Assembly (NCBI GenBank): GCA_017462445.1
Contig: JAFTRB010000023.1
Span: 1-13,386 of the forward strand
Source of the DNA: Clostridia bacterium
Lineage (GTDB): Bacteria > Bacillota_A > Clostridia > Oscillospirales > CAG-272
Direction of reading: 5' to 3'
DNA length: 13,386 nt
The notes under the pieces are model-generated. The model was not told the DNA's origin, made no database searches, and saw only the letters and a list, made by a program, of their open reading frames with translations. The translations under genes were made by a program, and so were the position numbers. This document shows, piece by piece, positions 1-7,170 of the stretch. How positions within the stretch are numbered: the stretch's first letter is position 1; each line of letters starts with the position of its first letter.

Positions 1-335
1 CTCCCATCATCGTCGAGATGCAGGACGACCTTATCACGGGCAAGGGCATCTGCCTTGCAAACACCTCCTTCCTCCGTGATTTCTTCAAGGCTAACAAGGT
101 TCAGGTCTGCCTTGAGACCTCGCTCCTTGAGGTGAAGGAAAACGGCGTAACCGTCAAGGGCAAGGAGGGCGAGCCCTATGACATCGAGGCGGACAGTGTT
201 GTCCTCTCGATTGGCTACAACCCGGCACCCGTGTCAAAAAAGAGCGGAAAGGTACACCTGGTCGGCGACTGCTCTGCGGTTGGAAACCTGCGCACTGTTA
301 TCTGGGGCGTCTGGGACGAATGTATGAAGATTTAA
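1..335 (+). CDS. NADH:flavin oxidoreductase (old yellow enzyme / 2,4-dienoyl-CoA reductase type), C-terminal fragment
   Basis: The 5' end is cut by the window edge; the reading frame is open from base 3, giving about 110 residues to the TAA stop. What is visible is the C-terminal part of the NAD(P)H/FAD-binding half found in two-domain old yellow enzymes. There is a beta-rich stretch that follows the bound nucleotide, then SIGYNPAP, then VGDCSAVGNLRT, which is the C-terminal FAD-binding GD motif followed by the helix entering the active site. Enzymes of this architecture (2,4-dienoyl-CoA reductase, BaiCD/BaiH-like enoate reductases) use FMN, FAD and a 4Fe-4S cluster to reduce activated double bonds in the cytoplasm of anaerobes. 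The FMN barrel and the cluster cysteines are outside the window, so the substrate cannot be inferred. The assignment to the family is strong; any finer name would be a guess. Confidence 0.85.
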   Translation, partial: PIIVEMQDDLITGKGICLANTSFLRDFFKANKVQVCLETSLLEVKENGVTVKGKEGEPYDIEADSVVLSIGYNPAPVSKKSGKVHLVGDCSAVGNLRTVIWGVWDECMKI

Positions 336-338
336 TGG

Positions 339-352
339 TTATTTGTAAATAA
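339..352. promoter_or_regulatory. Short AT-rich palindrome after the reductase gene
   Basis: TTATTT-GT-AAATAA is a perfect 6 bp inverted repeat with a 2 bp centre, lying 4 bases after the stop codon. It could be an operator for the following glycoside hydrolase gene or just chance in AT-rich spacer. No convincing -35/-10 pair could be identified beside it. Confidence 0.2.
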
Positions 353-382
353 TTCTTTACTTAATTGTTTTCATTCCTGGCA

Positions 383-440
383 GCTCCGAAGGCCTTGAAG
401 GAGGCTTGTAGGGTATAGCTCTGCTCCGGGGCCTCGGAGC
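383..440 (+). other. Long-range hairpin in the spacer before the glycoside hydrolase gene
   Basis: GCTCCGAAGGCC (383-394) can pair with GGCCTCGGAGC (430-440), an 11 bp GC-rich stem with one bulged A. It encloses about 35 bases in which GGAG and CTCC can pair again. The 3' side is followed by TTTACAAATT, not a clean T-run. This could be a weak terminator of the upstream gene or a structured 5' leader of the hydrolase mRNA, which starts 30 bases later. Only the pairing is directly seen; the function is inferred. Confidence 0.45.
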
Positions 441-470
441 TTTACAAATTCAAATAAAGAGGGAAAAAAG

Positions 471-1805
471 ATGAAAGAACTTTTGGTTGATTTTGGTAGG
501 ATCATAAAGCCGGTCAAGGAGCTTCACGGAGTGAACTGCGCTCCCTATTCCAAGATGAGTGGCGCGGACCAGCCCATGATACGCGAGTGCTTTGGCGAGA
601 TTGGTGTGCCCTATTCACGCACCCACGATTGTCAGGGTGGCTACGGCGGCTGTTATTTTATCGATATTCCAAACATTTTCCGCAATTTTGACGCTGACGA
701 GAATGATGAGGAGAGCTATGACTTTTATTACAGCGACGAATATCTGAAGGCTATTGTTGAGGCAGGCACGAAGATCGTCTACCGCCTGGGTGTCACCATT
801 GAGTGGGGAAGCAAGAAGTACACCTGTCATCCGCCCAAGGATTTTGCAAAGTGGGCGAGGATCTGCGAGCATATAATAATGCACTACAACGAGGGCTGGG
901 CGAACGGCTTCCATTTTGGAATTGAGTATTGGGAGATATGGAACGAGCCGGAAAATCCACCAATGTGGACGGGCACAAAGGAGCAGTTCTTCGAGCTTTA
1001 CAGAGTGTCGGCCAGCTACCTGAAAAAGCGCTTCCCGAATATAAAAATCGGTGGCTACGGTAGCTGTGGCTTCTATGCCATCACCTCGAAAAAAGAGGAC
1101 CCATTTATGCAGATGATACTGCAATATTTCTACGATTTTCTTGACACGGTACGGGCCGAGAGTCTTCCTCTCGACTTCTTCTCCTATCACCTGTACTCAG
1201 ACGATGTCAGGGAGATGACGGCTCACGCCGCCTTTGCAAGGAGGACGCTTGACGAGTACGGGCTTACCTGTTGCGAGCTGCATTTCAACGAGTGGAATGT
1301 GGGTGGCGAGGGCGGAGGCTTCCACCTTATGCGTAATATGATAGGCGCATCCTATGCCGCCTCGGTGCTTTGTCAGCTTCAGAACACCGACTATGTGGAT
1401 AAGGCGATGTACTATGTATTTACCGCCCTGGCAAGATACAACGGTCTTTTTGACCTTAATACCTACTCCAGGACCTGCACCTACTACACCCTTGTCGCCT
1501 TTGGCAGGCTATTCCGCCTGGGCAGTCAGGTATTGACCGGGTGCGATACGGACGGGGTATATCTCACCGCCGCTGTGGGCGAAGAGGGTGGTGGAGTGCT
1601 TCTTGCCAACTATGACGGCGAGGCGGGAGATTATACCCTGCGCCTTGACGGAATGGACGGAGGAAGCCTGGTTGTGTACAGGATATATGAGGTGGGCAAG
1701 CCCCTTCCCGAAAGCGAGGTGGAGGTGTCTGCCTCCTTGGGCCGCCTGACGGTCAGCCTGCCCGAGAAGAGCGTGCTTTACATCGAGTGGAAAAGGGCGG
1801 AATAA
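471..1805 (+). CDS. Clan GH-A glycoside hydrolase, GH39-like (beta-xylosidase type)
   Basis: A complete 444-residue protein. The ATG is preceded by AAAGAGGG (456-463) at 7 bases. There is no signal peptide, so it should act in the cytoplasm on imported oligosaccharides or glycosides. Residues from about 15 to 340 look like the (beta/alpha)8 barrel. EIWNEPE (155-161) carries the Asn-Glu pair typical of clan GH-A, with E159 as predicted acid/base. HFNEW (271-275) supplies E274 as predicted nucleophile, and SYHLY (238-242) is a typical aromatic/His strand. Residues from about 345 to the end look like the C-terminal beta-sandwich that accompanies GH39 and related barrels. GH39 members hydrolyse beta-xylosides or alpha-L-iduronides with retention. 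The substrate here is unknown, and a sister GH-A family is possible. It sits 135 bp after the flavin oxidoreductase and ends 66 bp before a strong hairpin terminator. Confidence 0.8.
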   Translation: MKELLVDFGRIIKPVKELHGVNCAPYSKMSGADQPMIRECFGEIGVPYSRTHDCQGGYGGCYFIDIPNIFRNFDADENDEESYDFYYSDEYLKAIVEAGTKIVYRLGVTIEWGSKKYTCHPPKDFAKWARICEHIIMHYNEGWANGFHFGIEYWEIWNEPENPPMWTGTKEQFFELYRVSASYLKKRFPNIKIGGYGSCGFYAITSKKEDPFMQMILQYFYDFLDTVRAESLPLDFFSYHLYSDDVREMTAHAAFARRTLDEYGLTCCELHFNEWNVGGEGGGFHLMRNMIGASYAASVLCQLQNTDYVDKAMYYVFTALARYNGLFDLNTYSRTCTYYTLVAFGRLFRLGSQVLTGCDTDGVYLTAAVGEEGGGVLLANYDGEAGDYTLRLDGMDGGSLVVYRIYEVGKPLPESEVEVSASLGRLTVSLPEKSVLYIEWKRAE

Positions 1806-1870
1806 GAGCAGATAAAGCCTTGACAATCCGTCATTTGTCGCAAAAAACAATATGCGTATATAGAAAAACA

Positions 1871-1911
1871 GAGCCAGCCCTCCCGTTTTCGGGGGGCTGG
1901 CTCGTGCTTTT
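1871..1911. terminator. Bidirectional intrinsic terminator between convergent genes
   Basis: GAGCCAGCCC (1871-1880) pairs with GGGCTGGCTC (1894-1903). The stem continues inward, after a bulged T, as CCCG (1882-1885) with CGGG (1890-1893) closing a TTTT loop, about 14 bp in total. On the plus strand the tail is GTGCTTTTG, moderate. On the minus strand the stem is followed by TGTTTTTC (complement of 1863-1870), a better U-tract, so it may mainly end the AraC-type regulator transcript while also stopping the glycoside hydrolase mRNA. Confidence 0.8.
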
Positions 1912-2023
1912 GAGGGAGAAGCATATTCATAAAGGGCGTTGGCTCGTGCTTTTTAGGGAGAGCATATTCATAGAGAGCGCTGGCTCGTGATTTTAAGAAA
2001 GAAGCATATTCATATAGAGCGCT
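1899..2023. repeat. Three imperfect tandem repeats of 41-42 bp
   Basis: The units are 1899-1940, 1941-1981 and 1982-2023. Each begins GGCTCGTG, has a T-rich then purine-rich middle, then GCATATTCATA and an end of the GGGCGTT / AGCGCT type. The first unit starts inside the right arm of the terminator stem, so array and terminator share sequence. On the minus strand one long open frame runs through the array because the copies are nearly in phase. It has no credible start or ribosome binding site and overlaps the regulator gene, so it is not called as a gene. The array fills most of the 252 bp gap between the convergent genes; the bases from 2024 to 2057 show nothing else recognisable. Confidence 0.85.
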
Positions 2024-2057
2024 GTAAAATACTACCTTATTATCAAGCTTCCTGTGA

Positions 2058-2888
2058 TTATTTAGACGGCTTTGCTCCGGATTTTCCTCGGTACTGTGCC
2101 GGAGTACAGCCAACAAATTCCTTGAAGGCACGGTGCAAGGAGCATTCCGAGTTAAAGCCTGACGCTATGGAAATCTCATAGTTGCTTCCGCTTGTGGATA
2201 TGAGCAATTGCTTTGCTCGCTCCACTCGCATGCAGTTCAGGAGCTGGCGAAAGCCGATGCCCTTTATTGCCGAAAGCCTGTTTGACACATATTTAGGACT
2301 GTAGCCAAGTGCAGCTCCCACGCTCTCAAGGCTTAGATCCTCCGTATAATGCGTTGACATATATTGCAGAATTTTTGAAAGAGTTTCGTCATACCCCTGC
2401 TTATCCGATACGGGAACCTTGGAATAATATTCTGCCATAATCATGTGAAGGGTGGCAGAAAAGCAATTAATATGGTTGATATCCCGCTCTCTGTCGAGGG
2501 CGTAGTGTCCCCCCATTTCGGAAAAGCCCGAGGCAACAAGATAGTCCCAAAGCGGAGCTGAGGGCCGGAAGATATGGCTCTCCCTTGGGGTGTTGAGCAG
2601 AGAGGAGGAAAAGGACTCGTTCAAAAAGAAAGCAGGGAAAACACAGACGAGCTGTGACACTATTTCGGGTGTATGGAAGGAGTGGATGCGAAAGGCGGGG
2701 ATTATAGCAATATCTCCATTTTTCGCGGTAACGGTTTTCCCTTCCACGGTAATCTCGATCTCGCCATCCAAAACCATAATAAGCTCAAAGTATTGATGCA
2801 GGTGATCGTCGGAATTATATATTCGGTTGCGAACCTTTCCGTATCGGATTTGGATATCATTGCCAAAATTGTGGAGCTGAATAAACAT
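2058..2888 (-). CDS. AraC-family transcriptional regulator with N-terminal cupin domain
   Basis: A 276-residue cytoplasmic DNA-binding protein. Residues about 20-75 form the cupin-type sensor domain (HLHQYFELIMVLDGEIEI, then NGDIAIIP), which in this family binds a sugar or other small effector. Residues about 169-268 are the double helix-turn-helix AraC domain: ILQYMSTHY, LSLESVGAALGYSPKYVS, then RAKQLLI, the second helix pair IASGFNSECSLHRAFKEF, and the closing G-x-TPAQYR. A GTG two codons upstream is in frame but lies inside the Shine-Dalgarno GAGGTGA, so the ATG ending at 2888 is preferred. It is transcribed divergently from the giant secreted protein and is probably its activator; a role for the glycoside hydrolase gene is also possible. 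A good promoter (2920-2949) precedes it and a hairpin terminator follows about 150 bp beyond its stop. Confidence 0.92.
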   Translation of the reverse strand: MFIQLHNFGNDIQIRYGKVRNRIYNSDDHLHQYFELIMVLDGEIEITVEGKTVTAKNGDIAIIPAFRIHSFHTPEIVSQLVCVFPAFFLNESFSSSLLNTPRESHIFRPSAPLWDYLVASGFSEMGGHYALDRERDINHINCFSATLHMIMAEYYSKVPVSDKQGYDETLSKILQYMSTHYTEDLSLESVGAALGYSPKYVSNRLSAIKGIGFRQLLNCMRVERAKQLLISTSGSNYEISIASGFNSECSLHRAFKEFVGCTPAQYRGKSGAKPSK

Positions 2889-2890
2889 AG

Positions 2891-2897
2891 TCACCTC
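2891..2897 (-). promoter_or_regulatory. Ribosome binding site deciding the AraC-type regulator start
   Basis: The minus strand reads GAGGTGA, then CT, then ATG. The GTG within this motif is the start of the longest open frame, but using it would consume the ribosome binding site. The ATG at 2888 leaves 5 bases after GAGG and is the better start. Confidence 0.7.
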
Positions 2898-2919
2898 AAA
2901 ATGTGGAGATTTGCAATAA

Positions 2920-2949
2920 ATTGTAGCATATTTCTATATAGTATGTCAA
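2920..2949 (-). promoter_or_regulatory. Sigma-70-type promoter for the AraC-type regulator
   Basis: On the minus strand TTGACA (complement of 2944-2949) is followed after 18 bp by TACAAT (complement of 2920-2925), near-consensus for the housekeeping sigma factor. Predicted transcription starts near 2913, about 25 bases before the ATG. The spacer holds the perfect palindrome CTATATAG (2934-2941), which could bind a regulator acting on both divergent genes. For the rightward gene only a -10-like TAAAAT (2962-2967) without a good -35 is seen, as is common for activator-dependent promoters. Confidence 0.7.
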
Positions 2950-2991
2950 GGGGTAATGTGTTAAAATTACAGTGAAGTATTTTTATTAAAC

Positions 2992-2998
2992 AAAGGAG
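2992..2998 (+). promoter_or_regulatory. Ribosome binding site of the giant secreted protein
   Basis: AAAGGAG ends 6 bases before the ATG at 3005, supporting that start; the signal peptide begins directly there. Confidence 0.8.
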
Positions 2999-3004
2999 TT
3001 AGCT

Positions 3005-6000
3005 ATGAAGAACAGAAGAATCAGTCCGGTTTTGACTCTGTTACTTGTGCTTTCGCTACTCGTAGGGATAACCACAATATGCGTGGGCGCAGTGAACGAG
3101 GGTTTTACCGAGACAGCGGAGTGGCTGAATACCAACCCTAATTATAGGGATGACTATGCGTTTTCTTTAGCCGTGGTCGGTGATACACAGACCATGGTAG
3201 AGGCTGATGTAAACAACGGAACAGCCTATACTGCAGAAATATACAAGTGGATTATTGCAAATAAGGATGCAAGGAAGATGCAGTATGTTCTGGGTATGGG
3301 TGATATTACTCAAAACAACACAGATGAGGAATGGGCGTATGCCAAGTCGGTTATTACGACTATGAACGGTGAGATACCCTATCTTCTGAACCGTGGAGCA
3401 GCGCCACACGATACGGCGGCAAAGTTTGACCAATATTTTGCCTCCGAGGAGGGCTATACCTCTACCCTTACGGGCTTCTATAAGGAGGGCGAGGTTTCCA
3501 ACACCTACACCACCTTTGCCGTCGGCGATTGCAAATATCTTGTCTTTGCCCTTGAATTTGCGGCGGTTGATGAGGTGCTGGCGTGGGCAGGCGAGATCAT
3601 TGAGAGCGAGGAGTACAAGGACCACAGGGTTATTATAACCACCCACTCCTATCTTTTTAACGACGGCACTACCCTTGACCAGAATGAGAACGTCTCGTCT
3701 ATCCCCGATAAGAAGGAGTATACCTCGGACGATAGATATAACAACGGTGACGAGCTGTGGGACAAGTTTGTATCCAAGCACGAGAATATTTTCCTTATTC
3801 TCTCCGGTCATATCACAAGCTCGAATATCGTTGCCTCGCAGGAAATCGGTGACAACGGCAATGTGGTGACACAAATGCTGATAAATCCGCAAAGCTTTGA
3901 CTATAACCAGCAGTATCAGACCGGCATGGTTTGTATGCTCTATTTTTCTGCCGATGGCAACGATGTGTCGGTAGAGTGGTATTCTACCGTCCGTGACCAG
4001 TATTACAGGCAGAGCAACCAGTTTGATATTTCTCTTGACGAGCTTTGTCTTTCTGACGGTGTTGTAACCGAATACGGATTTATCCCATCGAGATATTACG
4101 ATCCCGAGAATTATCCCTTTGCGGTGTTTAAGAAAAAGGAGTCTCTGGTAGACGGTGTTACCTATGACTACACCCTTGTAGATTGTTACAAAACCCTTTC
4201 GGGAGACTCCTCAAAGCTGGCAACAGGAAATGATACCCGCGCTTACCATATCGCGAGAAACGCAGGAGACGGAGCTGTAATATTGATGCTTCGTGATGTG
4301 ACCAACACCGACGATTACGCCTACTCTAACCTTCAATATCACCCGGGCAGTCTGACGCTGGACCTGGGTGGCTTTACCATGACCGATAATCACACTCACA
4401 CCACAGGACTGTTCTACTCCTATATGAAGTCGGCGAACAACATTATGGAGATGACGGTGAAGAACGGTGATATTCTGCTTAGCACCTACGGACTTACAAG
4501 CTACGGTGCATTTAGCGAAAGACCGAATTCTGCAATGAAGCTTAAGCTTGAGAATGTTAATATCGGCTTCCAGGAGGGGGCTACGGCAAACTATCTTGTT
4601 GCTAAATACGCACAGGGTGGCGAGTACAGCGGTTGCTTCCCCGTAACCTTCGACGGCTGTGAAATCGATATGAAAAACGCTCCCGAGGGCACAAGAATAG
4701 TTGCCTCCGGCTCGGGCGAGACGGTAACGGTAGTAAATTCTGAAATCGTAAACAGCAAGCTATCCTATCATATCGACAAGTACGGATATTCCGACACGGC
4801 TCCCACCGAGGACGATTACTTCGCCATATATATGAAGAAGGATGGAACAAAGGTTGTCGATGGAGTAACCTACCCCTCGGAATATACTCATTACGCATAT
4901 AGCAAGGCTCTTACAGAAAATACCAACCGCGGCGTATCTACAAACGATTGCGCCTACGGAAAGGCGAGATATGTGACCGAAAATTTGGGGTATGAGGCGC
5001 TTATCTTAATGCTTAAGGATTATGAGGATGACTCGGGCTACAAGGAGAACGCCGATGGCTCGACGGGCAACAATTCCTATTCCAACCTCTGCTATAACGG
5101 CAAGGATGTGGTGCTTGACCTCGGCGGTCACATTCTCACCGATGCTCATACACACCACACGACCCTCTTTTATGTCTTTCTTAAGTCTGCGGCAAAGAAC
5201 AGCACAACGATGACTGTTAAAAACGGTAGCTGGGTGTTTGTCAGCTCGGGGCTTGTCAACTTTTCTATCGGCAACGCGAATGTTTCATTTACCCTGAAGT
5301 TTGAGGATGTGGATTTCTCCTTTGCGGAGGGCTCCGGTGTTACCAACATTATCGGCTCGAACATATCCGCAACGCAGACTCCTCTTTACTTCAACAATTG
5401 CACCTTTGATCTGGAAAACGCAAAATCCACAATCAAGCTGAGCTATACAGGCACGCTTGACGGAATTCACTATGGCAATACAATTTTCTATAACTCAAAG
5501 AGCACATACGCAACCAACAATACTACAAGCTTCCCAACCTCAACCGCTAACCAAAGGGTTAATTACTTCGATGGCAACTATATCATTGACAGCGAGTACG
5601 GCATTGTGCCTCTTCAGGTAGCCGACAGAGAGAAGTATCCCTTTGCCTCCTACAAGAAAGAGACGGTTACAATTGACGGGGTCAACTATGATTATCGCTT
5701 CTTCAGCGCCTATGAGGTGTTTACGAATGATTCGGTAAAGGGTGTTGCAACCGATAAGCTTATCGCCGTATCCGGCCTTCGCTGGTGTGGCGACGGGGCA
5801 GTGCTGTATATGCGACGCGATTATACCGACCGCGGCACGGGTGTGTATAACAATTATGTTTACAACAGTGGTACTGTAACCTTTGATTTGGGCGGTCACA
5901 CCTTCACCGATGAGCATACATACACCCAAGAAATATTCTATTTTAACAACAGAAAGTCCAGTCTTTCAAGCACATTTGTATTTAAGAACGGCGATATACT

Positions 6001-7156
6001 TCTTGGCAATCACTCGCTGGTTCATTGCCTTGGTGGTAGTGGCTCACAGATGTATGTTGGCTTTGAGAATGTGGGGATATCCTTTAAGGAGGGCTCGGTA
6101 GCGAAGAATGTTGTTTACACAACCGCCTCTAAGACAGGTCAGTTCTCGGCAAACTTCACCGATTGTATAATTGACCTTGAAAATGCGCCCGAGAGCTTTA
6201 ACCTTACCGCAAATAAGCAGGCTAAGGATGTTCTTCCTATTACTCTCACAAGGACCGAGCTTGTAAACTCGCAGGTAATCAAGCCCGAGGCCAGCATTAC
6301 CCTCGGAAATGACTTTATCCTTAATCTCTATGTACCCACCGTCCTGGGAAGCTCGATGGTCGAGATTACCTCGGTCGAGCTTGGGGGCATTAAGTGCGAT
6401 ATTGCCGACATCGGTCGGGTCAGCATCGGAGGCGTAAGCTACTACAAGCTAATGGTGGCGGTCGCGCCCAATTGCGCTATGGATAACCAAAATGCGGTTG
6501 TATACATCAACCACACATATACCTACTACGATGACACCACAAAGGTTACAGCGACCTCGCTGGAGTGGGATGTAAGCGTTGTCTCCTATCTTGAGAAGTT
6601 GATAGCTCTTGGCGGAGAGGGGAACATCGCTCTTGCGAAGGACGCGCTTTCCTATATACGCGCGGCGTATGTCTATGAGAATGAGGCGGAGGACCTTGAC
6701 GGAATTCTTTCACAGATAGATGCTCTCCTTGGCGAGGGCTATGACGGGGAGAATGCGCCTTCAGATATCGAGGCTGTCGAGGCTACCGAGGGTATGACCT
6801 CCGTCAAGCTGTTGCTTGATTACTCGCCTGCCTTCATCTTCTATCCCGAGGTGGATAGCGAGGGTGAGCTCGTCTGGGGCGTAGAGAAGTACAGCTTTGC
6901 TCTTGACGGAAAATACCGCCTTGATGCCGAGGTTACAGTTGACGGGGAGGGACGCACATGCTTCGTTATCTCGCTCCCTGCCTGGGCATTTGACAACACT
7001 GTTGAGTATGTTATAGAGGGTGAAGGAATTCACGGCTATTACAATGTCGGCGCATATTACGAATTCGCAAAGGGCGAGGGCAATGAGGCTCTTGTGGTCT
7101 TGATCGAGCGCCTTATCAGGTATGCCCAGACTGCTGAGGCGTATAGGAATATTTAA
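3005..7156 (+). CDS. Large secreted protein: metallophosphoesterase-like domain plus three beta-helix-like modules
   Basis: 1383 residues. Residues 1-30 are a classical signal peptide: basic KNRR, a Leu/Val-rich core, then a small-residue end near VGA. Residues about 50-345 resemble a calcineurin-like phosphoesterase: GDTQ (59-62), LGMGDIT (96-102), APHD (133-136), TTHSY (212-216), LSGHITS (266-272). Several metal ligands differ from the family pattern (see findings). Three homologous modules follow, at about 357-590, 604-835 and 865-1095. Each contains L/FDLGGHxxTDxHT, a VKNG or FKNG strand, an EGSxxxN-type turn and a DLENAP-like strand, typical of right-handed beta-helix or pectate-lyase-like folds. 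The end (about 1096-1383) holds a beta domain, a helical stretch (1192-1245) and another beta domain. No LPXTG, dockerin or S-layer motif is visible, so how it is held at the surface is unclear. It is divergent from the AraC-type regulator and probably co-transcribed with the peptide gene 14 bases downstream. Substrate unknown. Confidence 0.85.
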   Translation: MKNRRISPVLTLLLVLSLLVGITTICVGAVNEGFTETAEWLNTNPNYRDDYAFSLAVVGDTQTMVEADVNNGTAYTAEIYKWIIANKDARKMQYVLGMGDITQNNTDEEWAYAKSVITTMNGEIPYLLNRGAAPHDTAAKFDQYFASEEGYTSTLTGFYKEGEVSNTYTTFAVGDCKYLVFALEFAAVDEVLAWAGEIIESEEYKDHRVIITTHSYLFNDGTTLDQNENVSSIPDKKEYTSDDRYNNGDELWDKFVSKHENIFLILSGHITSSNIVASQEIGDNGNVVTQMLINPQSFDYNQQYQTGMVCMLYFSADGNDVSVEWYSTVRDQYYRQSNQFDISLDELCLSDGVVTEYGFIPSRYYDPENYPFAVFKKKESLVDGVTYDYTLVDCYKTLSGDSSKLATGNDTRAYHIARNAGDGAVILMLRDVTNTDDYAYSNLQYHPGSLTLDLGGFTMTDNHTHTTGLFYSYMKSANNIMEMTVKNGDILLSTYGLTSYGAFSERPNSAMKLKLENVNIGFQEGATANYLVAKYAQGGEYSGCFPVTFDGCEIDMKNAPEGTRIVASGSGETVTVVNSEIVNSKLSYHIDKYGYSDTAPTEDDYFAIYMKKDGTKVVDGVTYPSEYTHYAYSKALTENTNRGVSTNDCAYGKARYVTENLGYEALILMLKDYEDDSGYKENADGSTGNNSYSNLCYNGKDVVLDLGGHILTDAHTHHTTLFYVFLKSAAKNSTTMTVKNGSWVFVSSGLVNFSIGNANVSFTLKFEDVDFSFAEGSGVTNIIGSNISATQTPLYFNNCTFDLENAKSTIKLSYTGTLDGIHYGNTIFYNSKSTYATNNTTSFPTSTANQRVNYFDGNYIIDSEYGIVPLQVADREKYPFASYKKETVTIDGVNYDYRFFSAYEVFTNDSVKGVATDKLIAVSGLRWCGDGAVLYMRRDYTDRGTGVYNNYVYNSGTVTFDLGGHTFTDEHTYTQEIFYFNNRKSSLSSTFVFKNGDILLGNHSLVHCLGGSGSQMYVGFENVGISFKEGSVAKNVVYTTASKTGQFSANFTDCIIDLENAPESFNLTANKQAKDVLPITLTRTELVNSQVIKPEASITLGNDFILNLYVPTVLGSSMVEITSVELGGIKCDIADIGRVSIGGVSYYKLMVAVAPNCAMDNQNAVVYINHTYTYYDDTTKVTATSLEWDVSVVSYLEKLIALGGEGNIALAKDALSYIRAAYVYENEAEDLDGILSQIDALLGEGYDGENAPSDIEAVEATEGMTSVKLLLDYSPAFIFYPEVDSEGELVWGVEKYSFALDGKYRLDAEVTVDGEGRTCFVISLPAWAFDNTVEYVIEGEGIHGYYNVGAYYEFAKGEGNEALVVLIERLIRYAQTAEAYRNI
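4073..6286 (+). repeat. Three diverged coding repeats (about 230 codons each) in the secreted protein
   Basis: The modules cover roughly 4073-4774, 4814-5509 and 5597-6286. They align through shared landmarks: an opening xxYPFAxxKK or DYFAIYMKK with a V-DGV-Y turn; DLGGFTMTDNHTHT / DLGGHILTDAHTHH / DLGGHTFTDEHTYT; MTVKNGDILL / MTVKNGSWVF / FVFKNGDILL; then ENVNI, EDVDF, ENVGI. They look like old internal duplications, not a recent tandem copy, because the DNA itself is no longer near-identical. Boundaries are approximate. Confidence 0.75.
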
Positions 7157-7160
7157 GGCA

Positions 7161-7166
7161 AGGAGG
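7161..7166 (+). promoter_or_regulatory. Strong ribosome binding site of the small peptide gene
   Basis: AGGAGG lies 4 bases before the first ATG (7171) and 7 bases before the second in-frame ATG (7174). The spacing slightly favours the second ATG. Such a perfect site directly before a short frame supports real translation. Confidence 0.8.
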
Positions 7167-7170
7167 ACTA

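Noticed and set aside
615..1190. Minus-strand open frame of 191 codons opposite the glycoside hydrolase
   Set aside because: It is the antisense shadow of a gene with clear catalytic motifs and has no recognisable domain.
1899..2023. CRISPR array
   Set aside because: There are only three directly abutting imperfect units, without unique spacers of constant length and without cas genes.
1778..2131. Minus-strand open frame of 117 codons across the terminator and tandem repeats
   Set aside because: It overlaps the regulator's 3' end in another frame, crosses the terminator stem, and is open mainly because the 41-42 bp repeats translate to similar short segments; no ribosome binding site is visible.
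3167..3892. Minus-strand open frame of 241 codons opposite the phosphoesterase-like domain
   Set aside because: Antisense shadow; the plus strand carries the signal peptide and the domain motifs.
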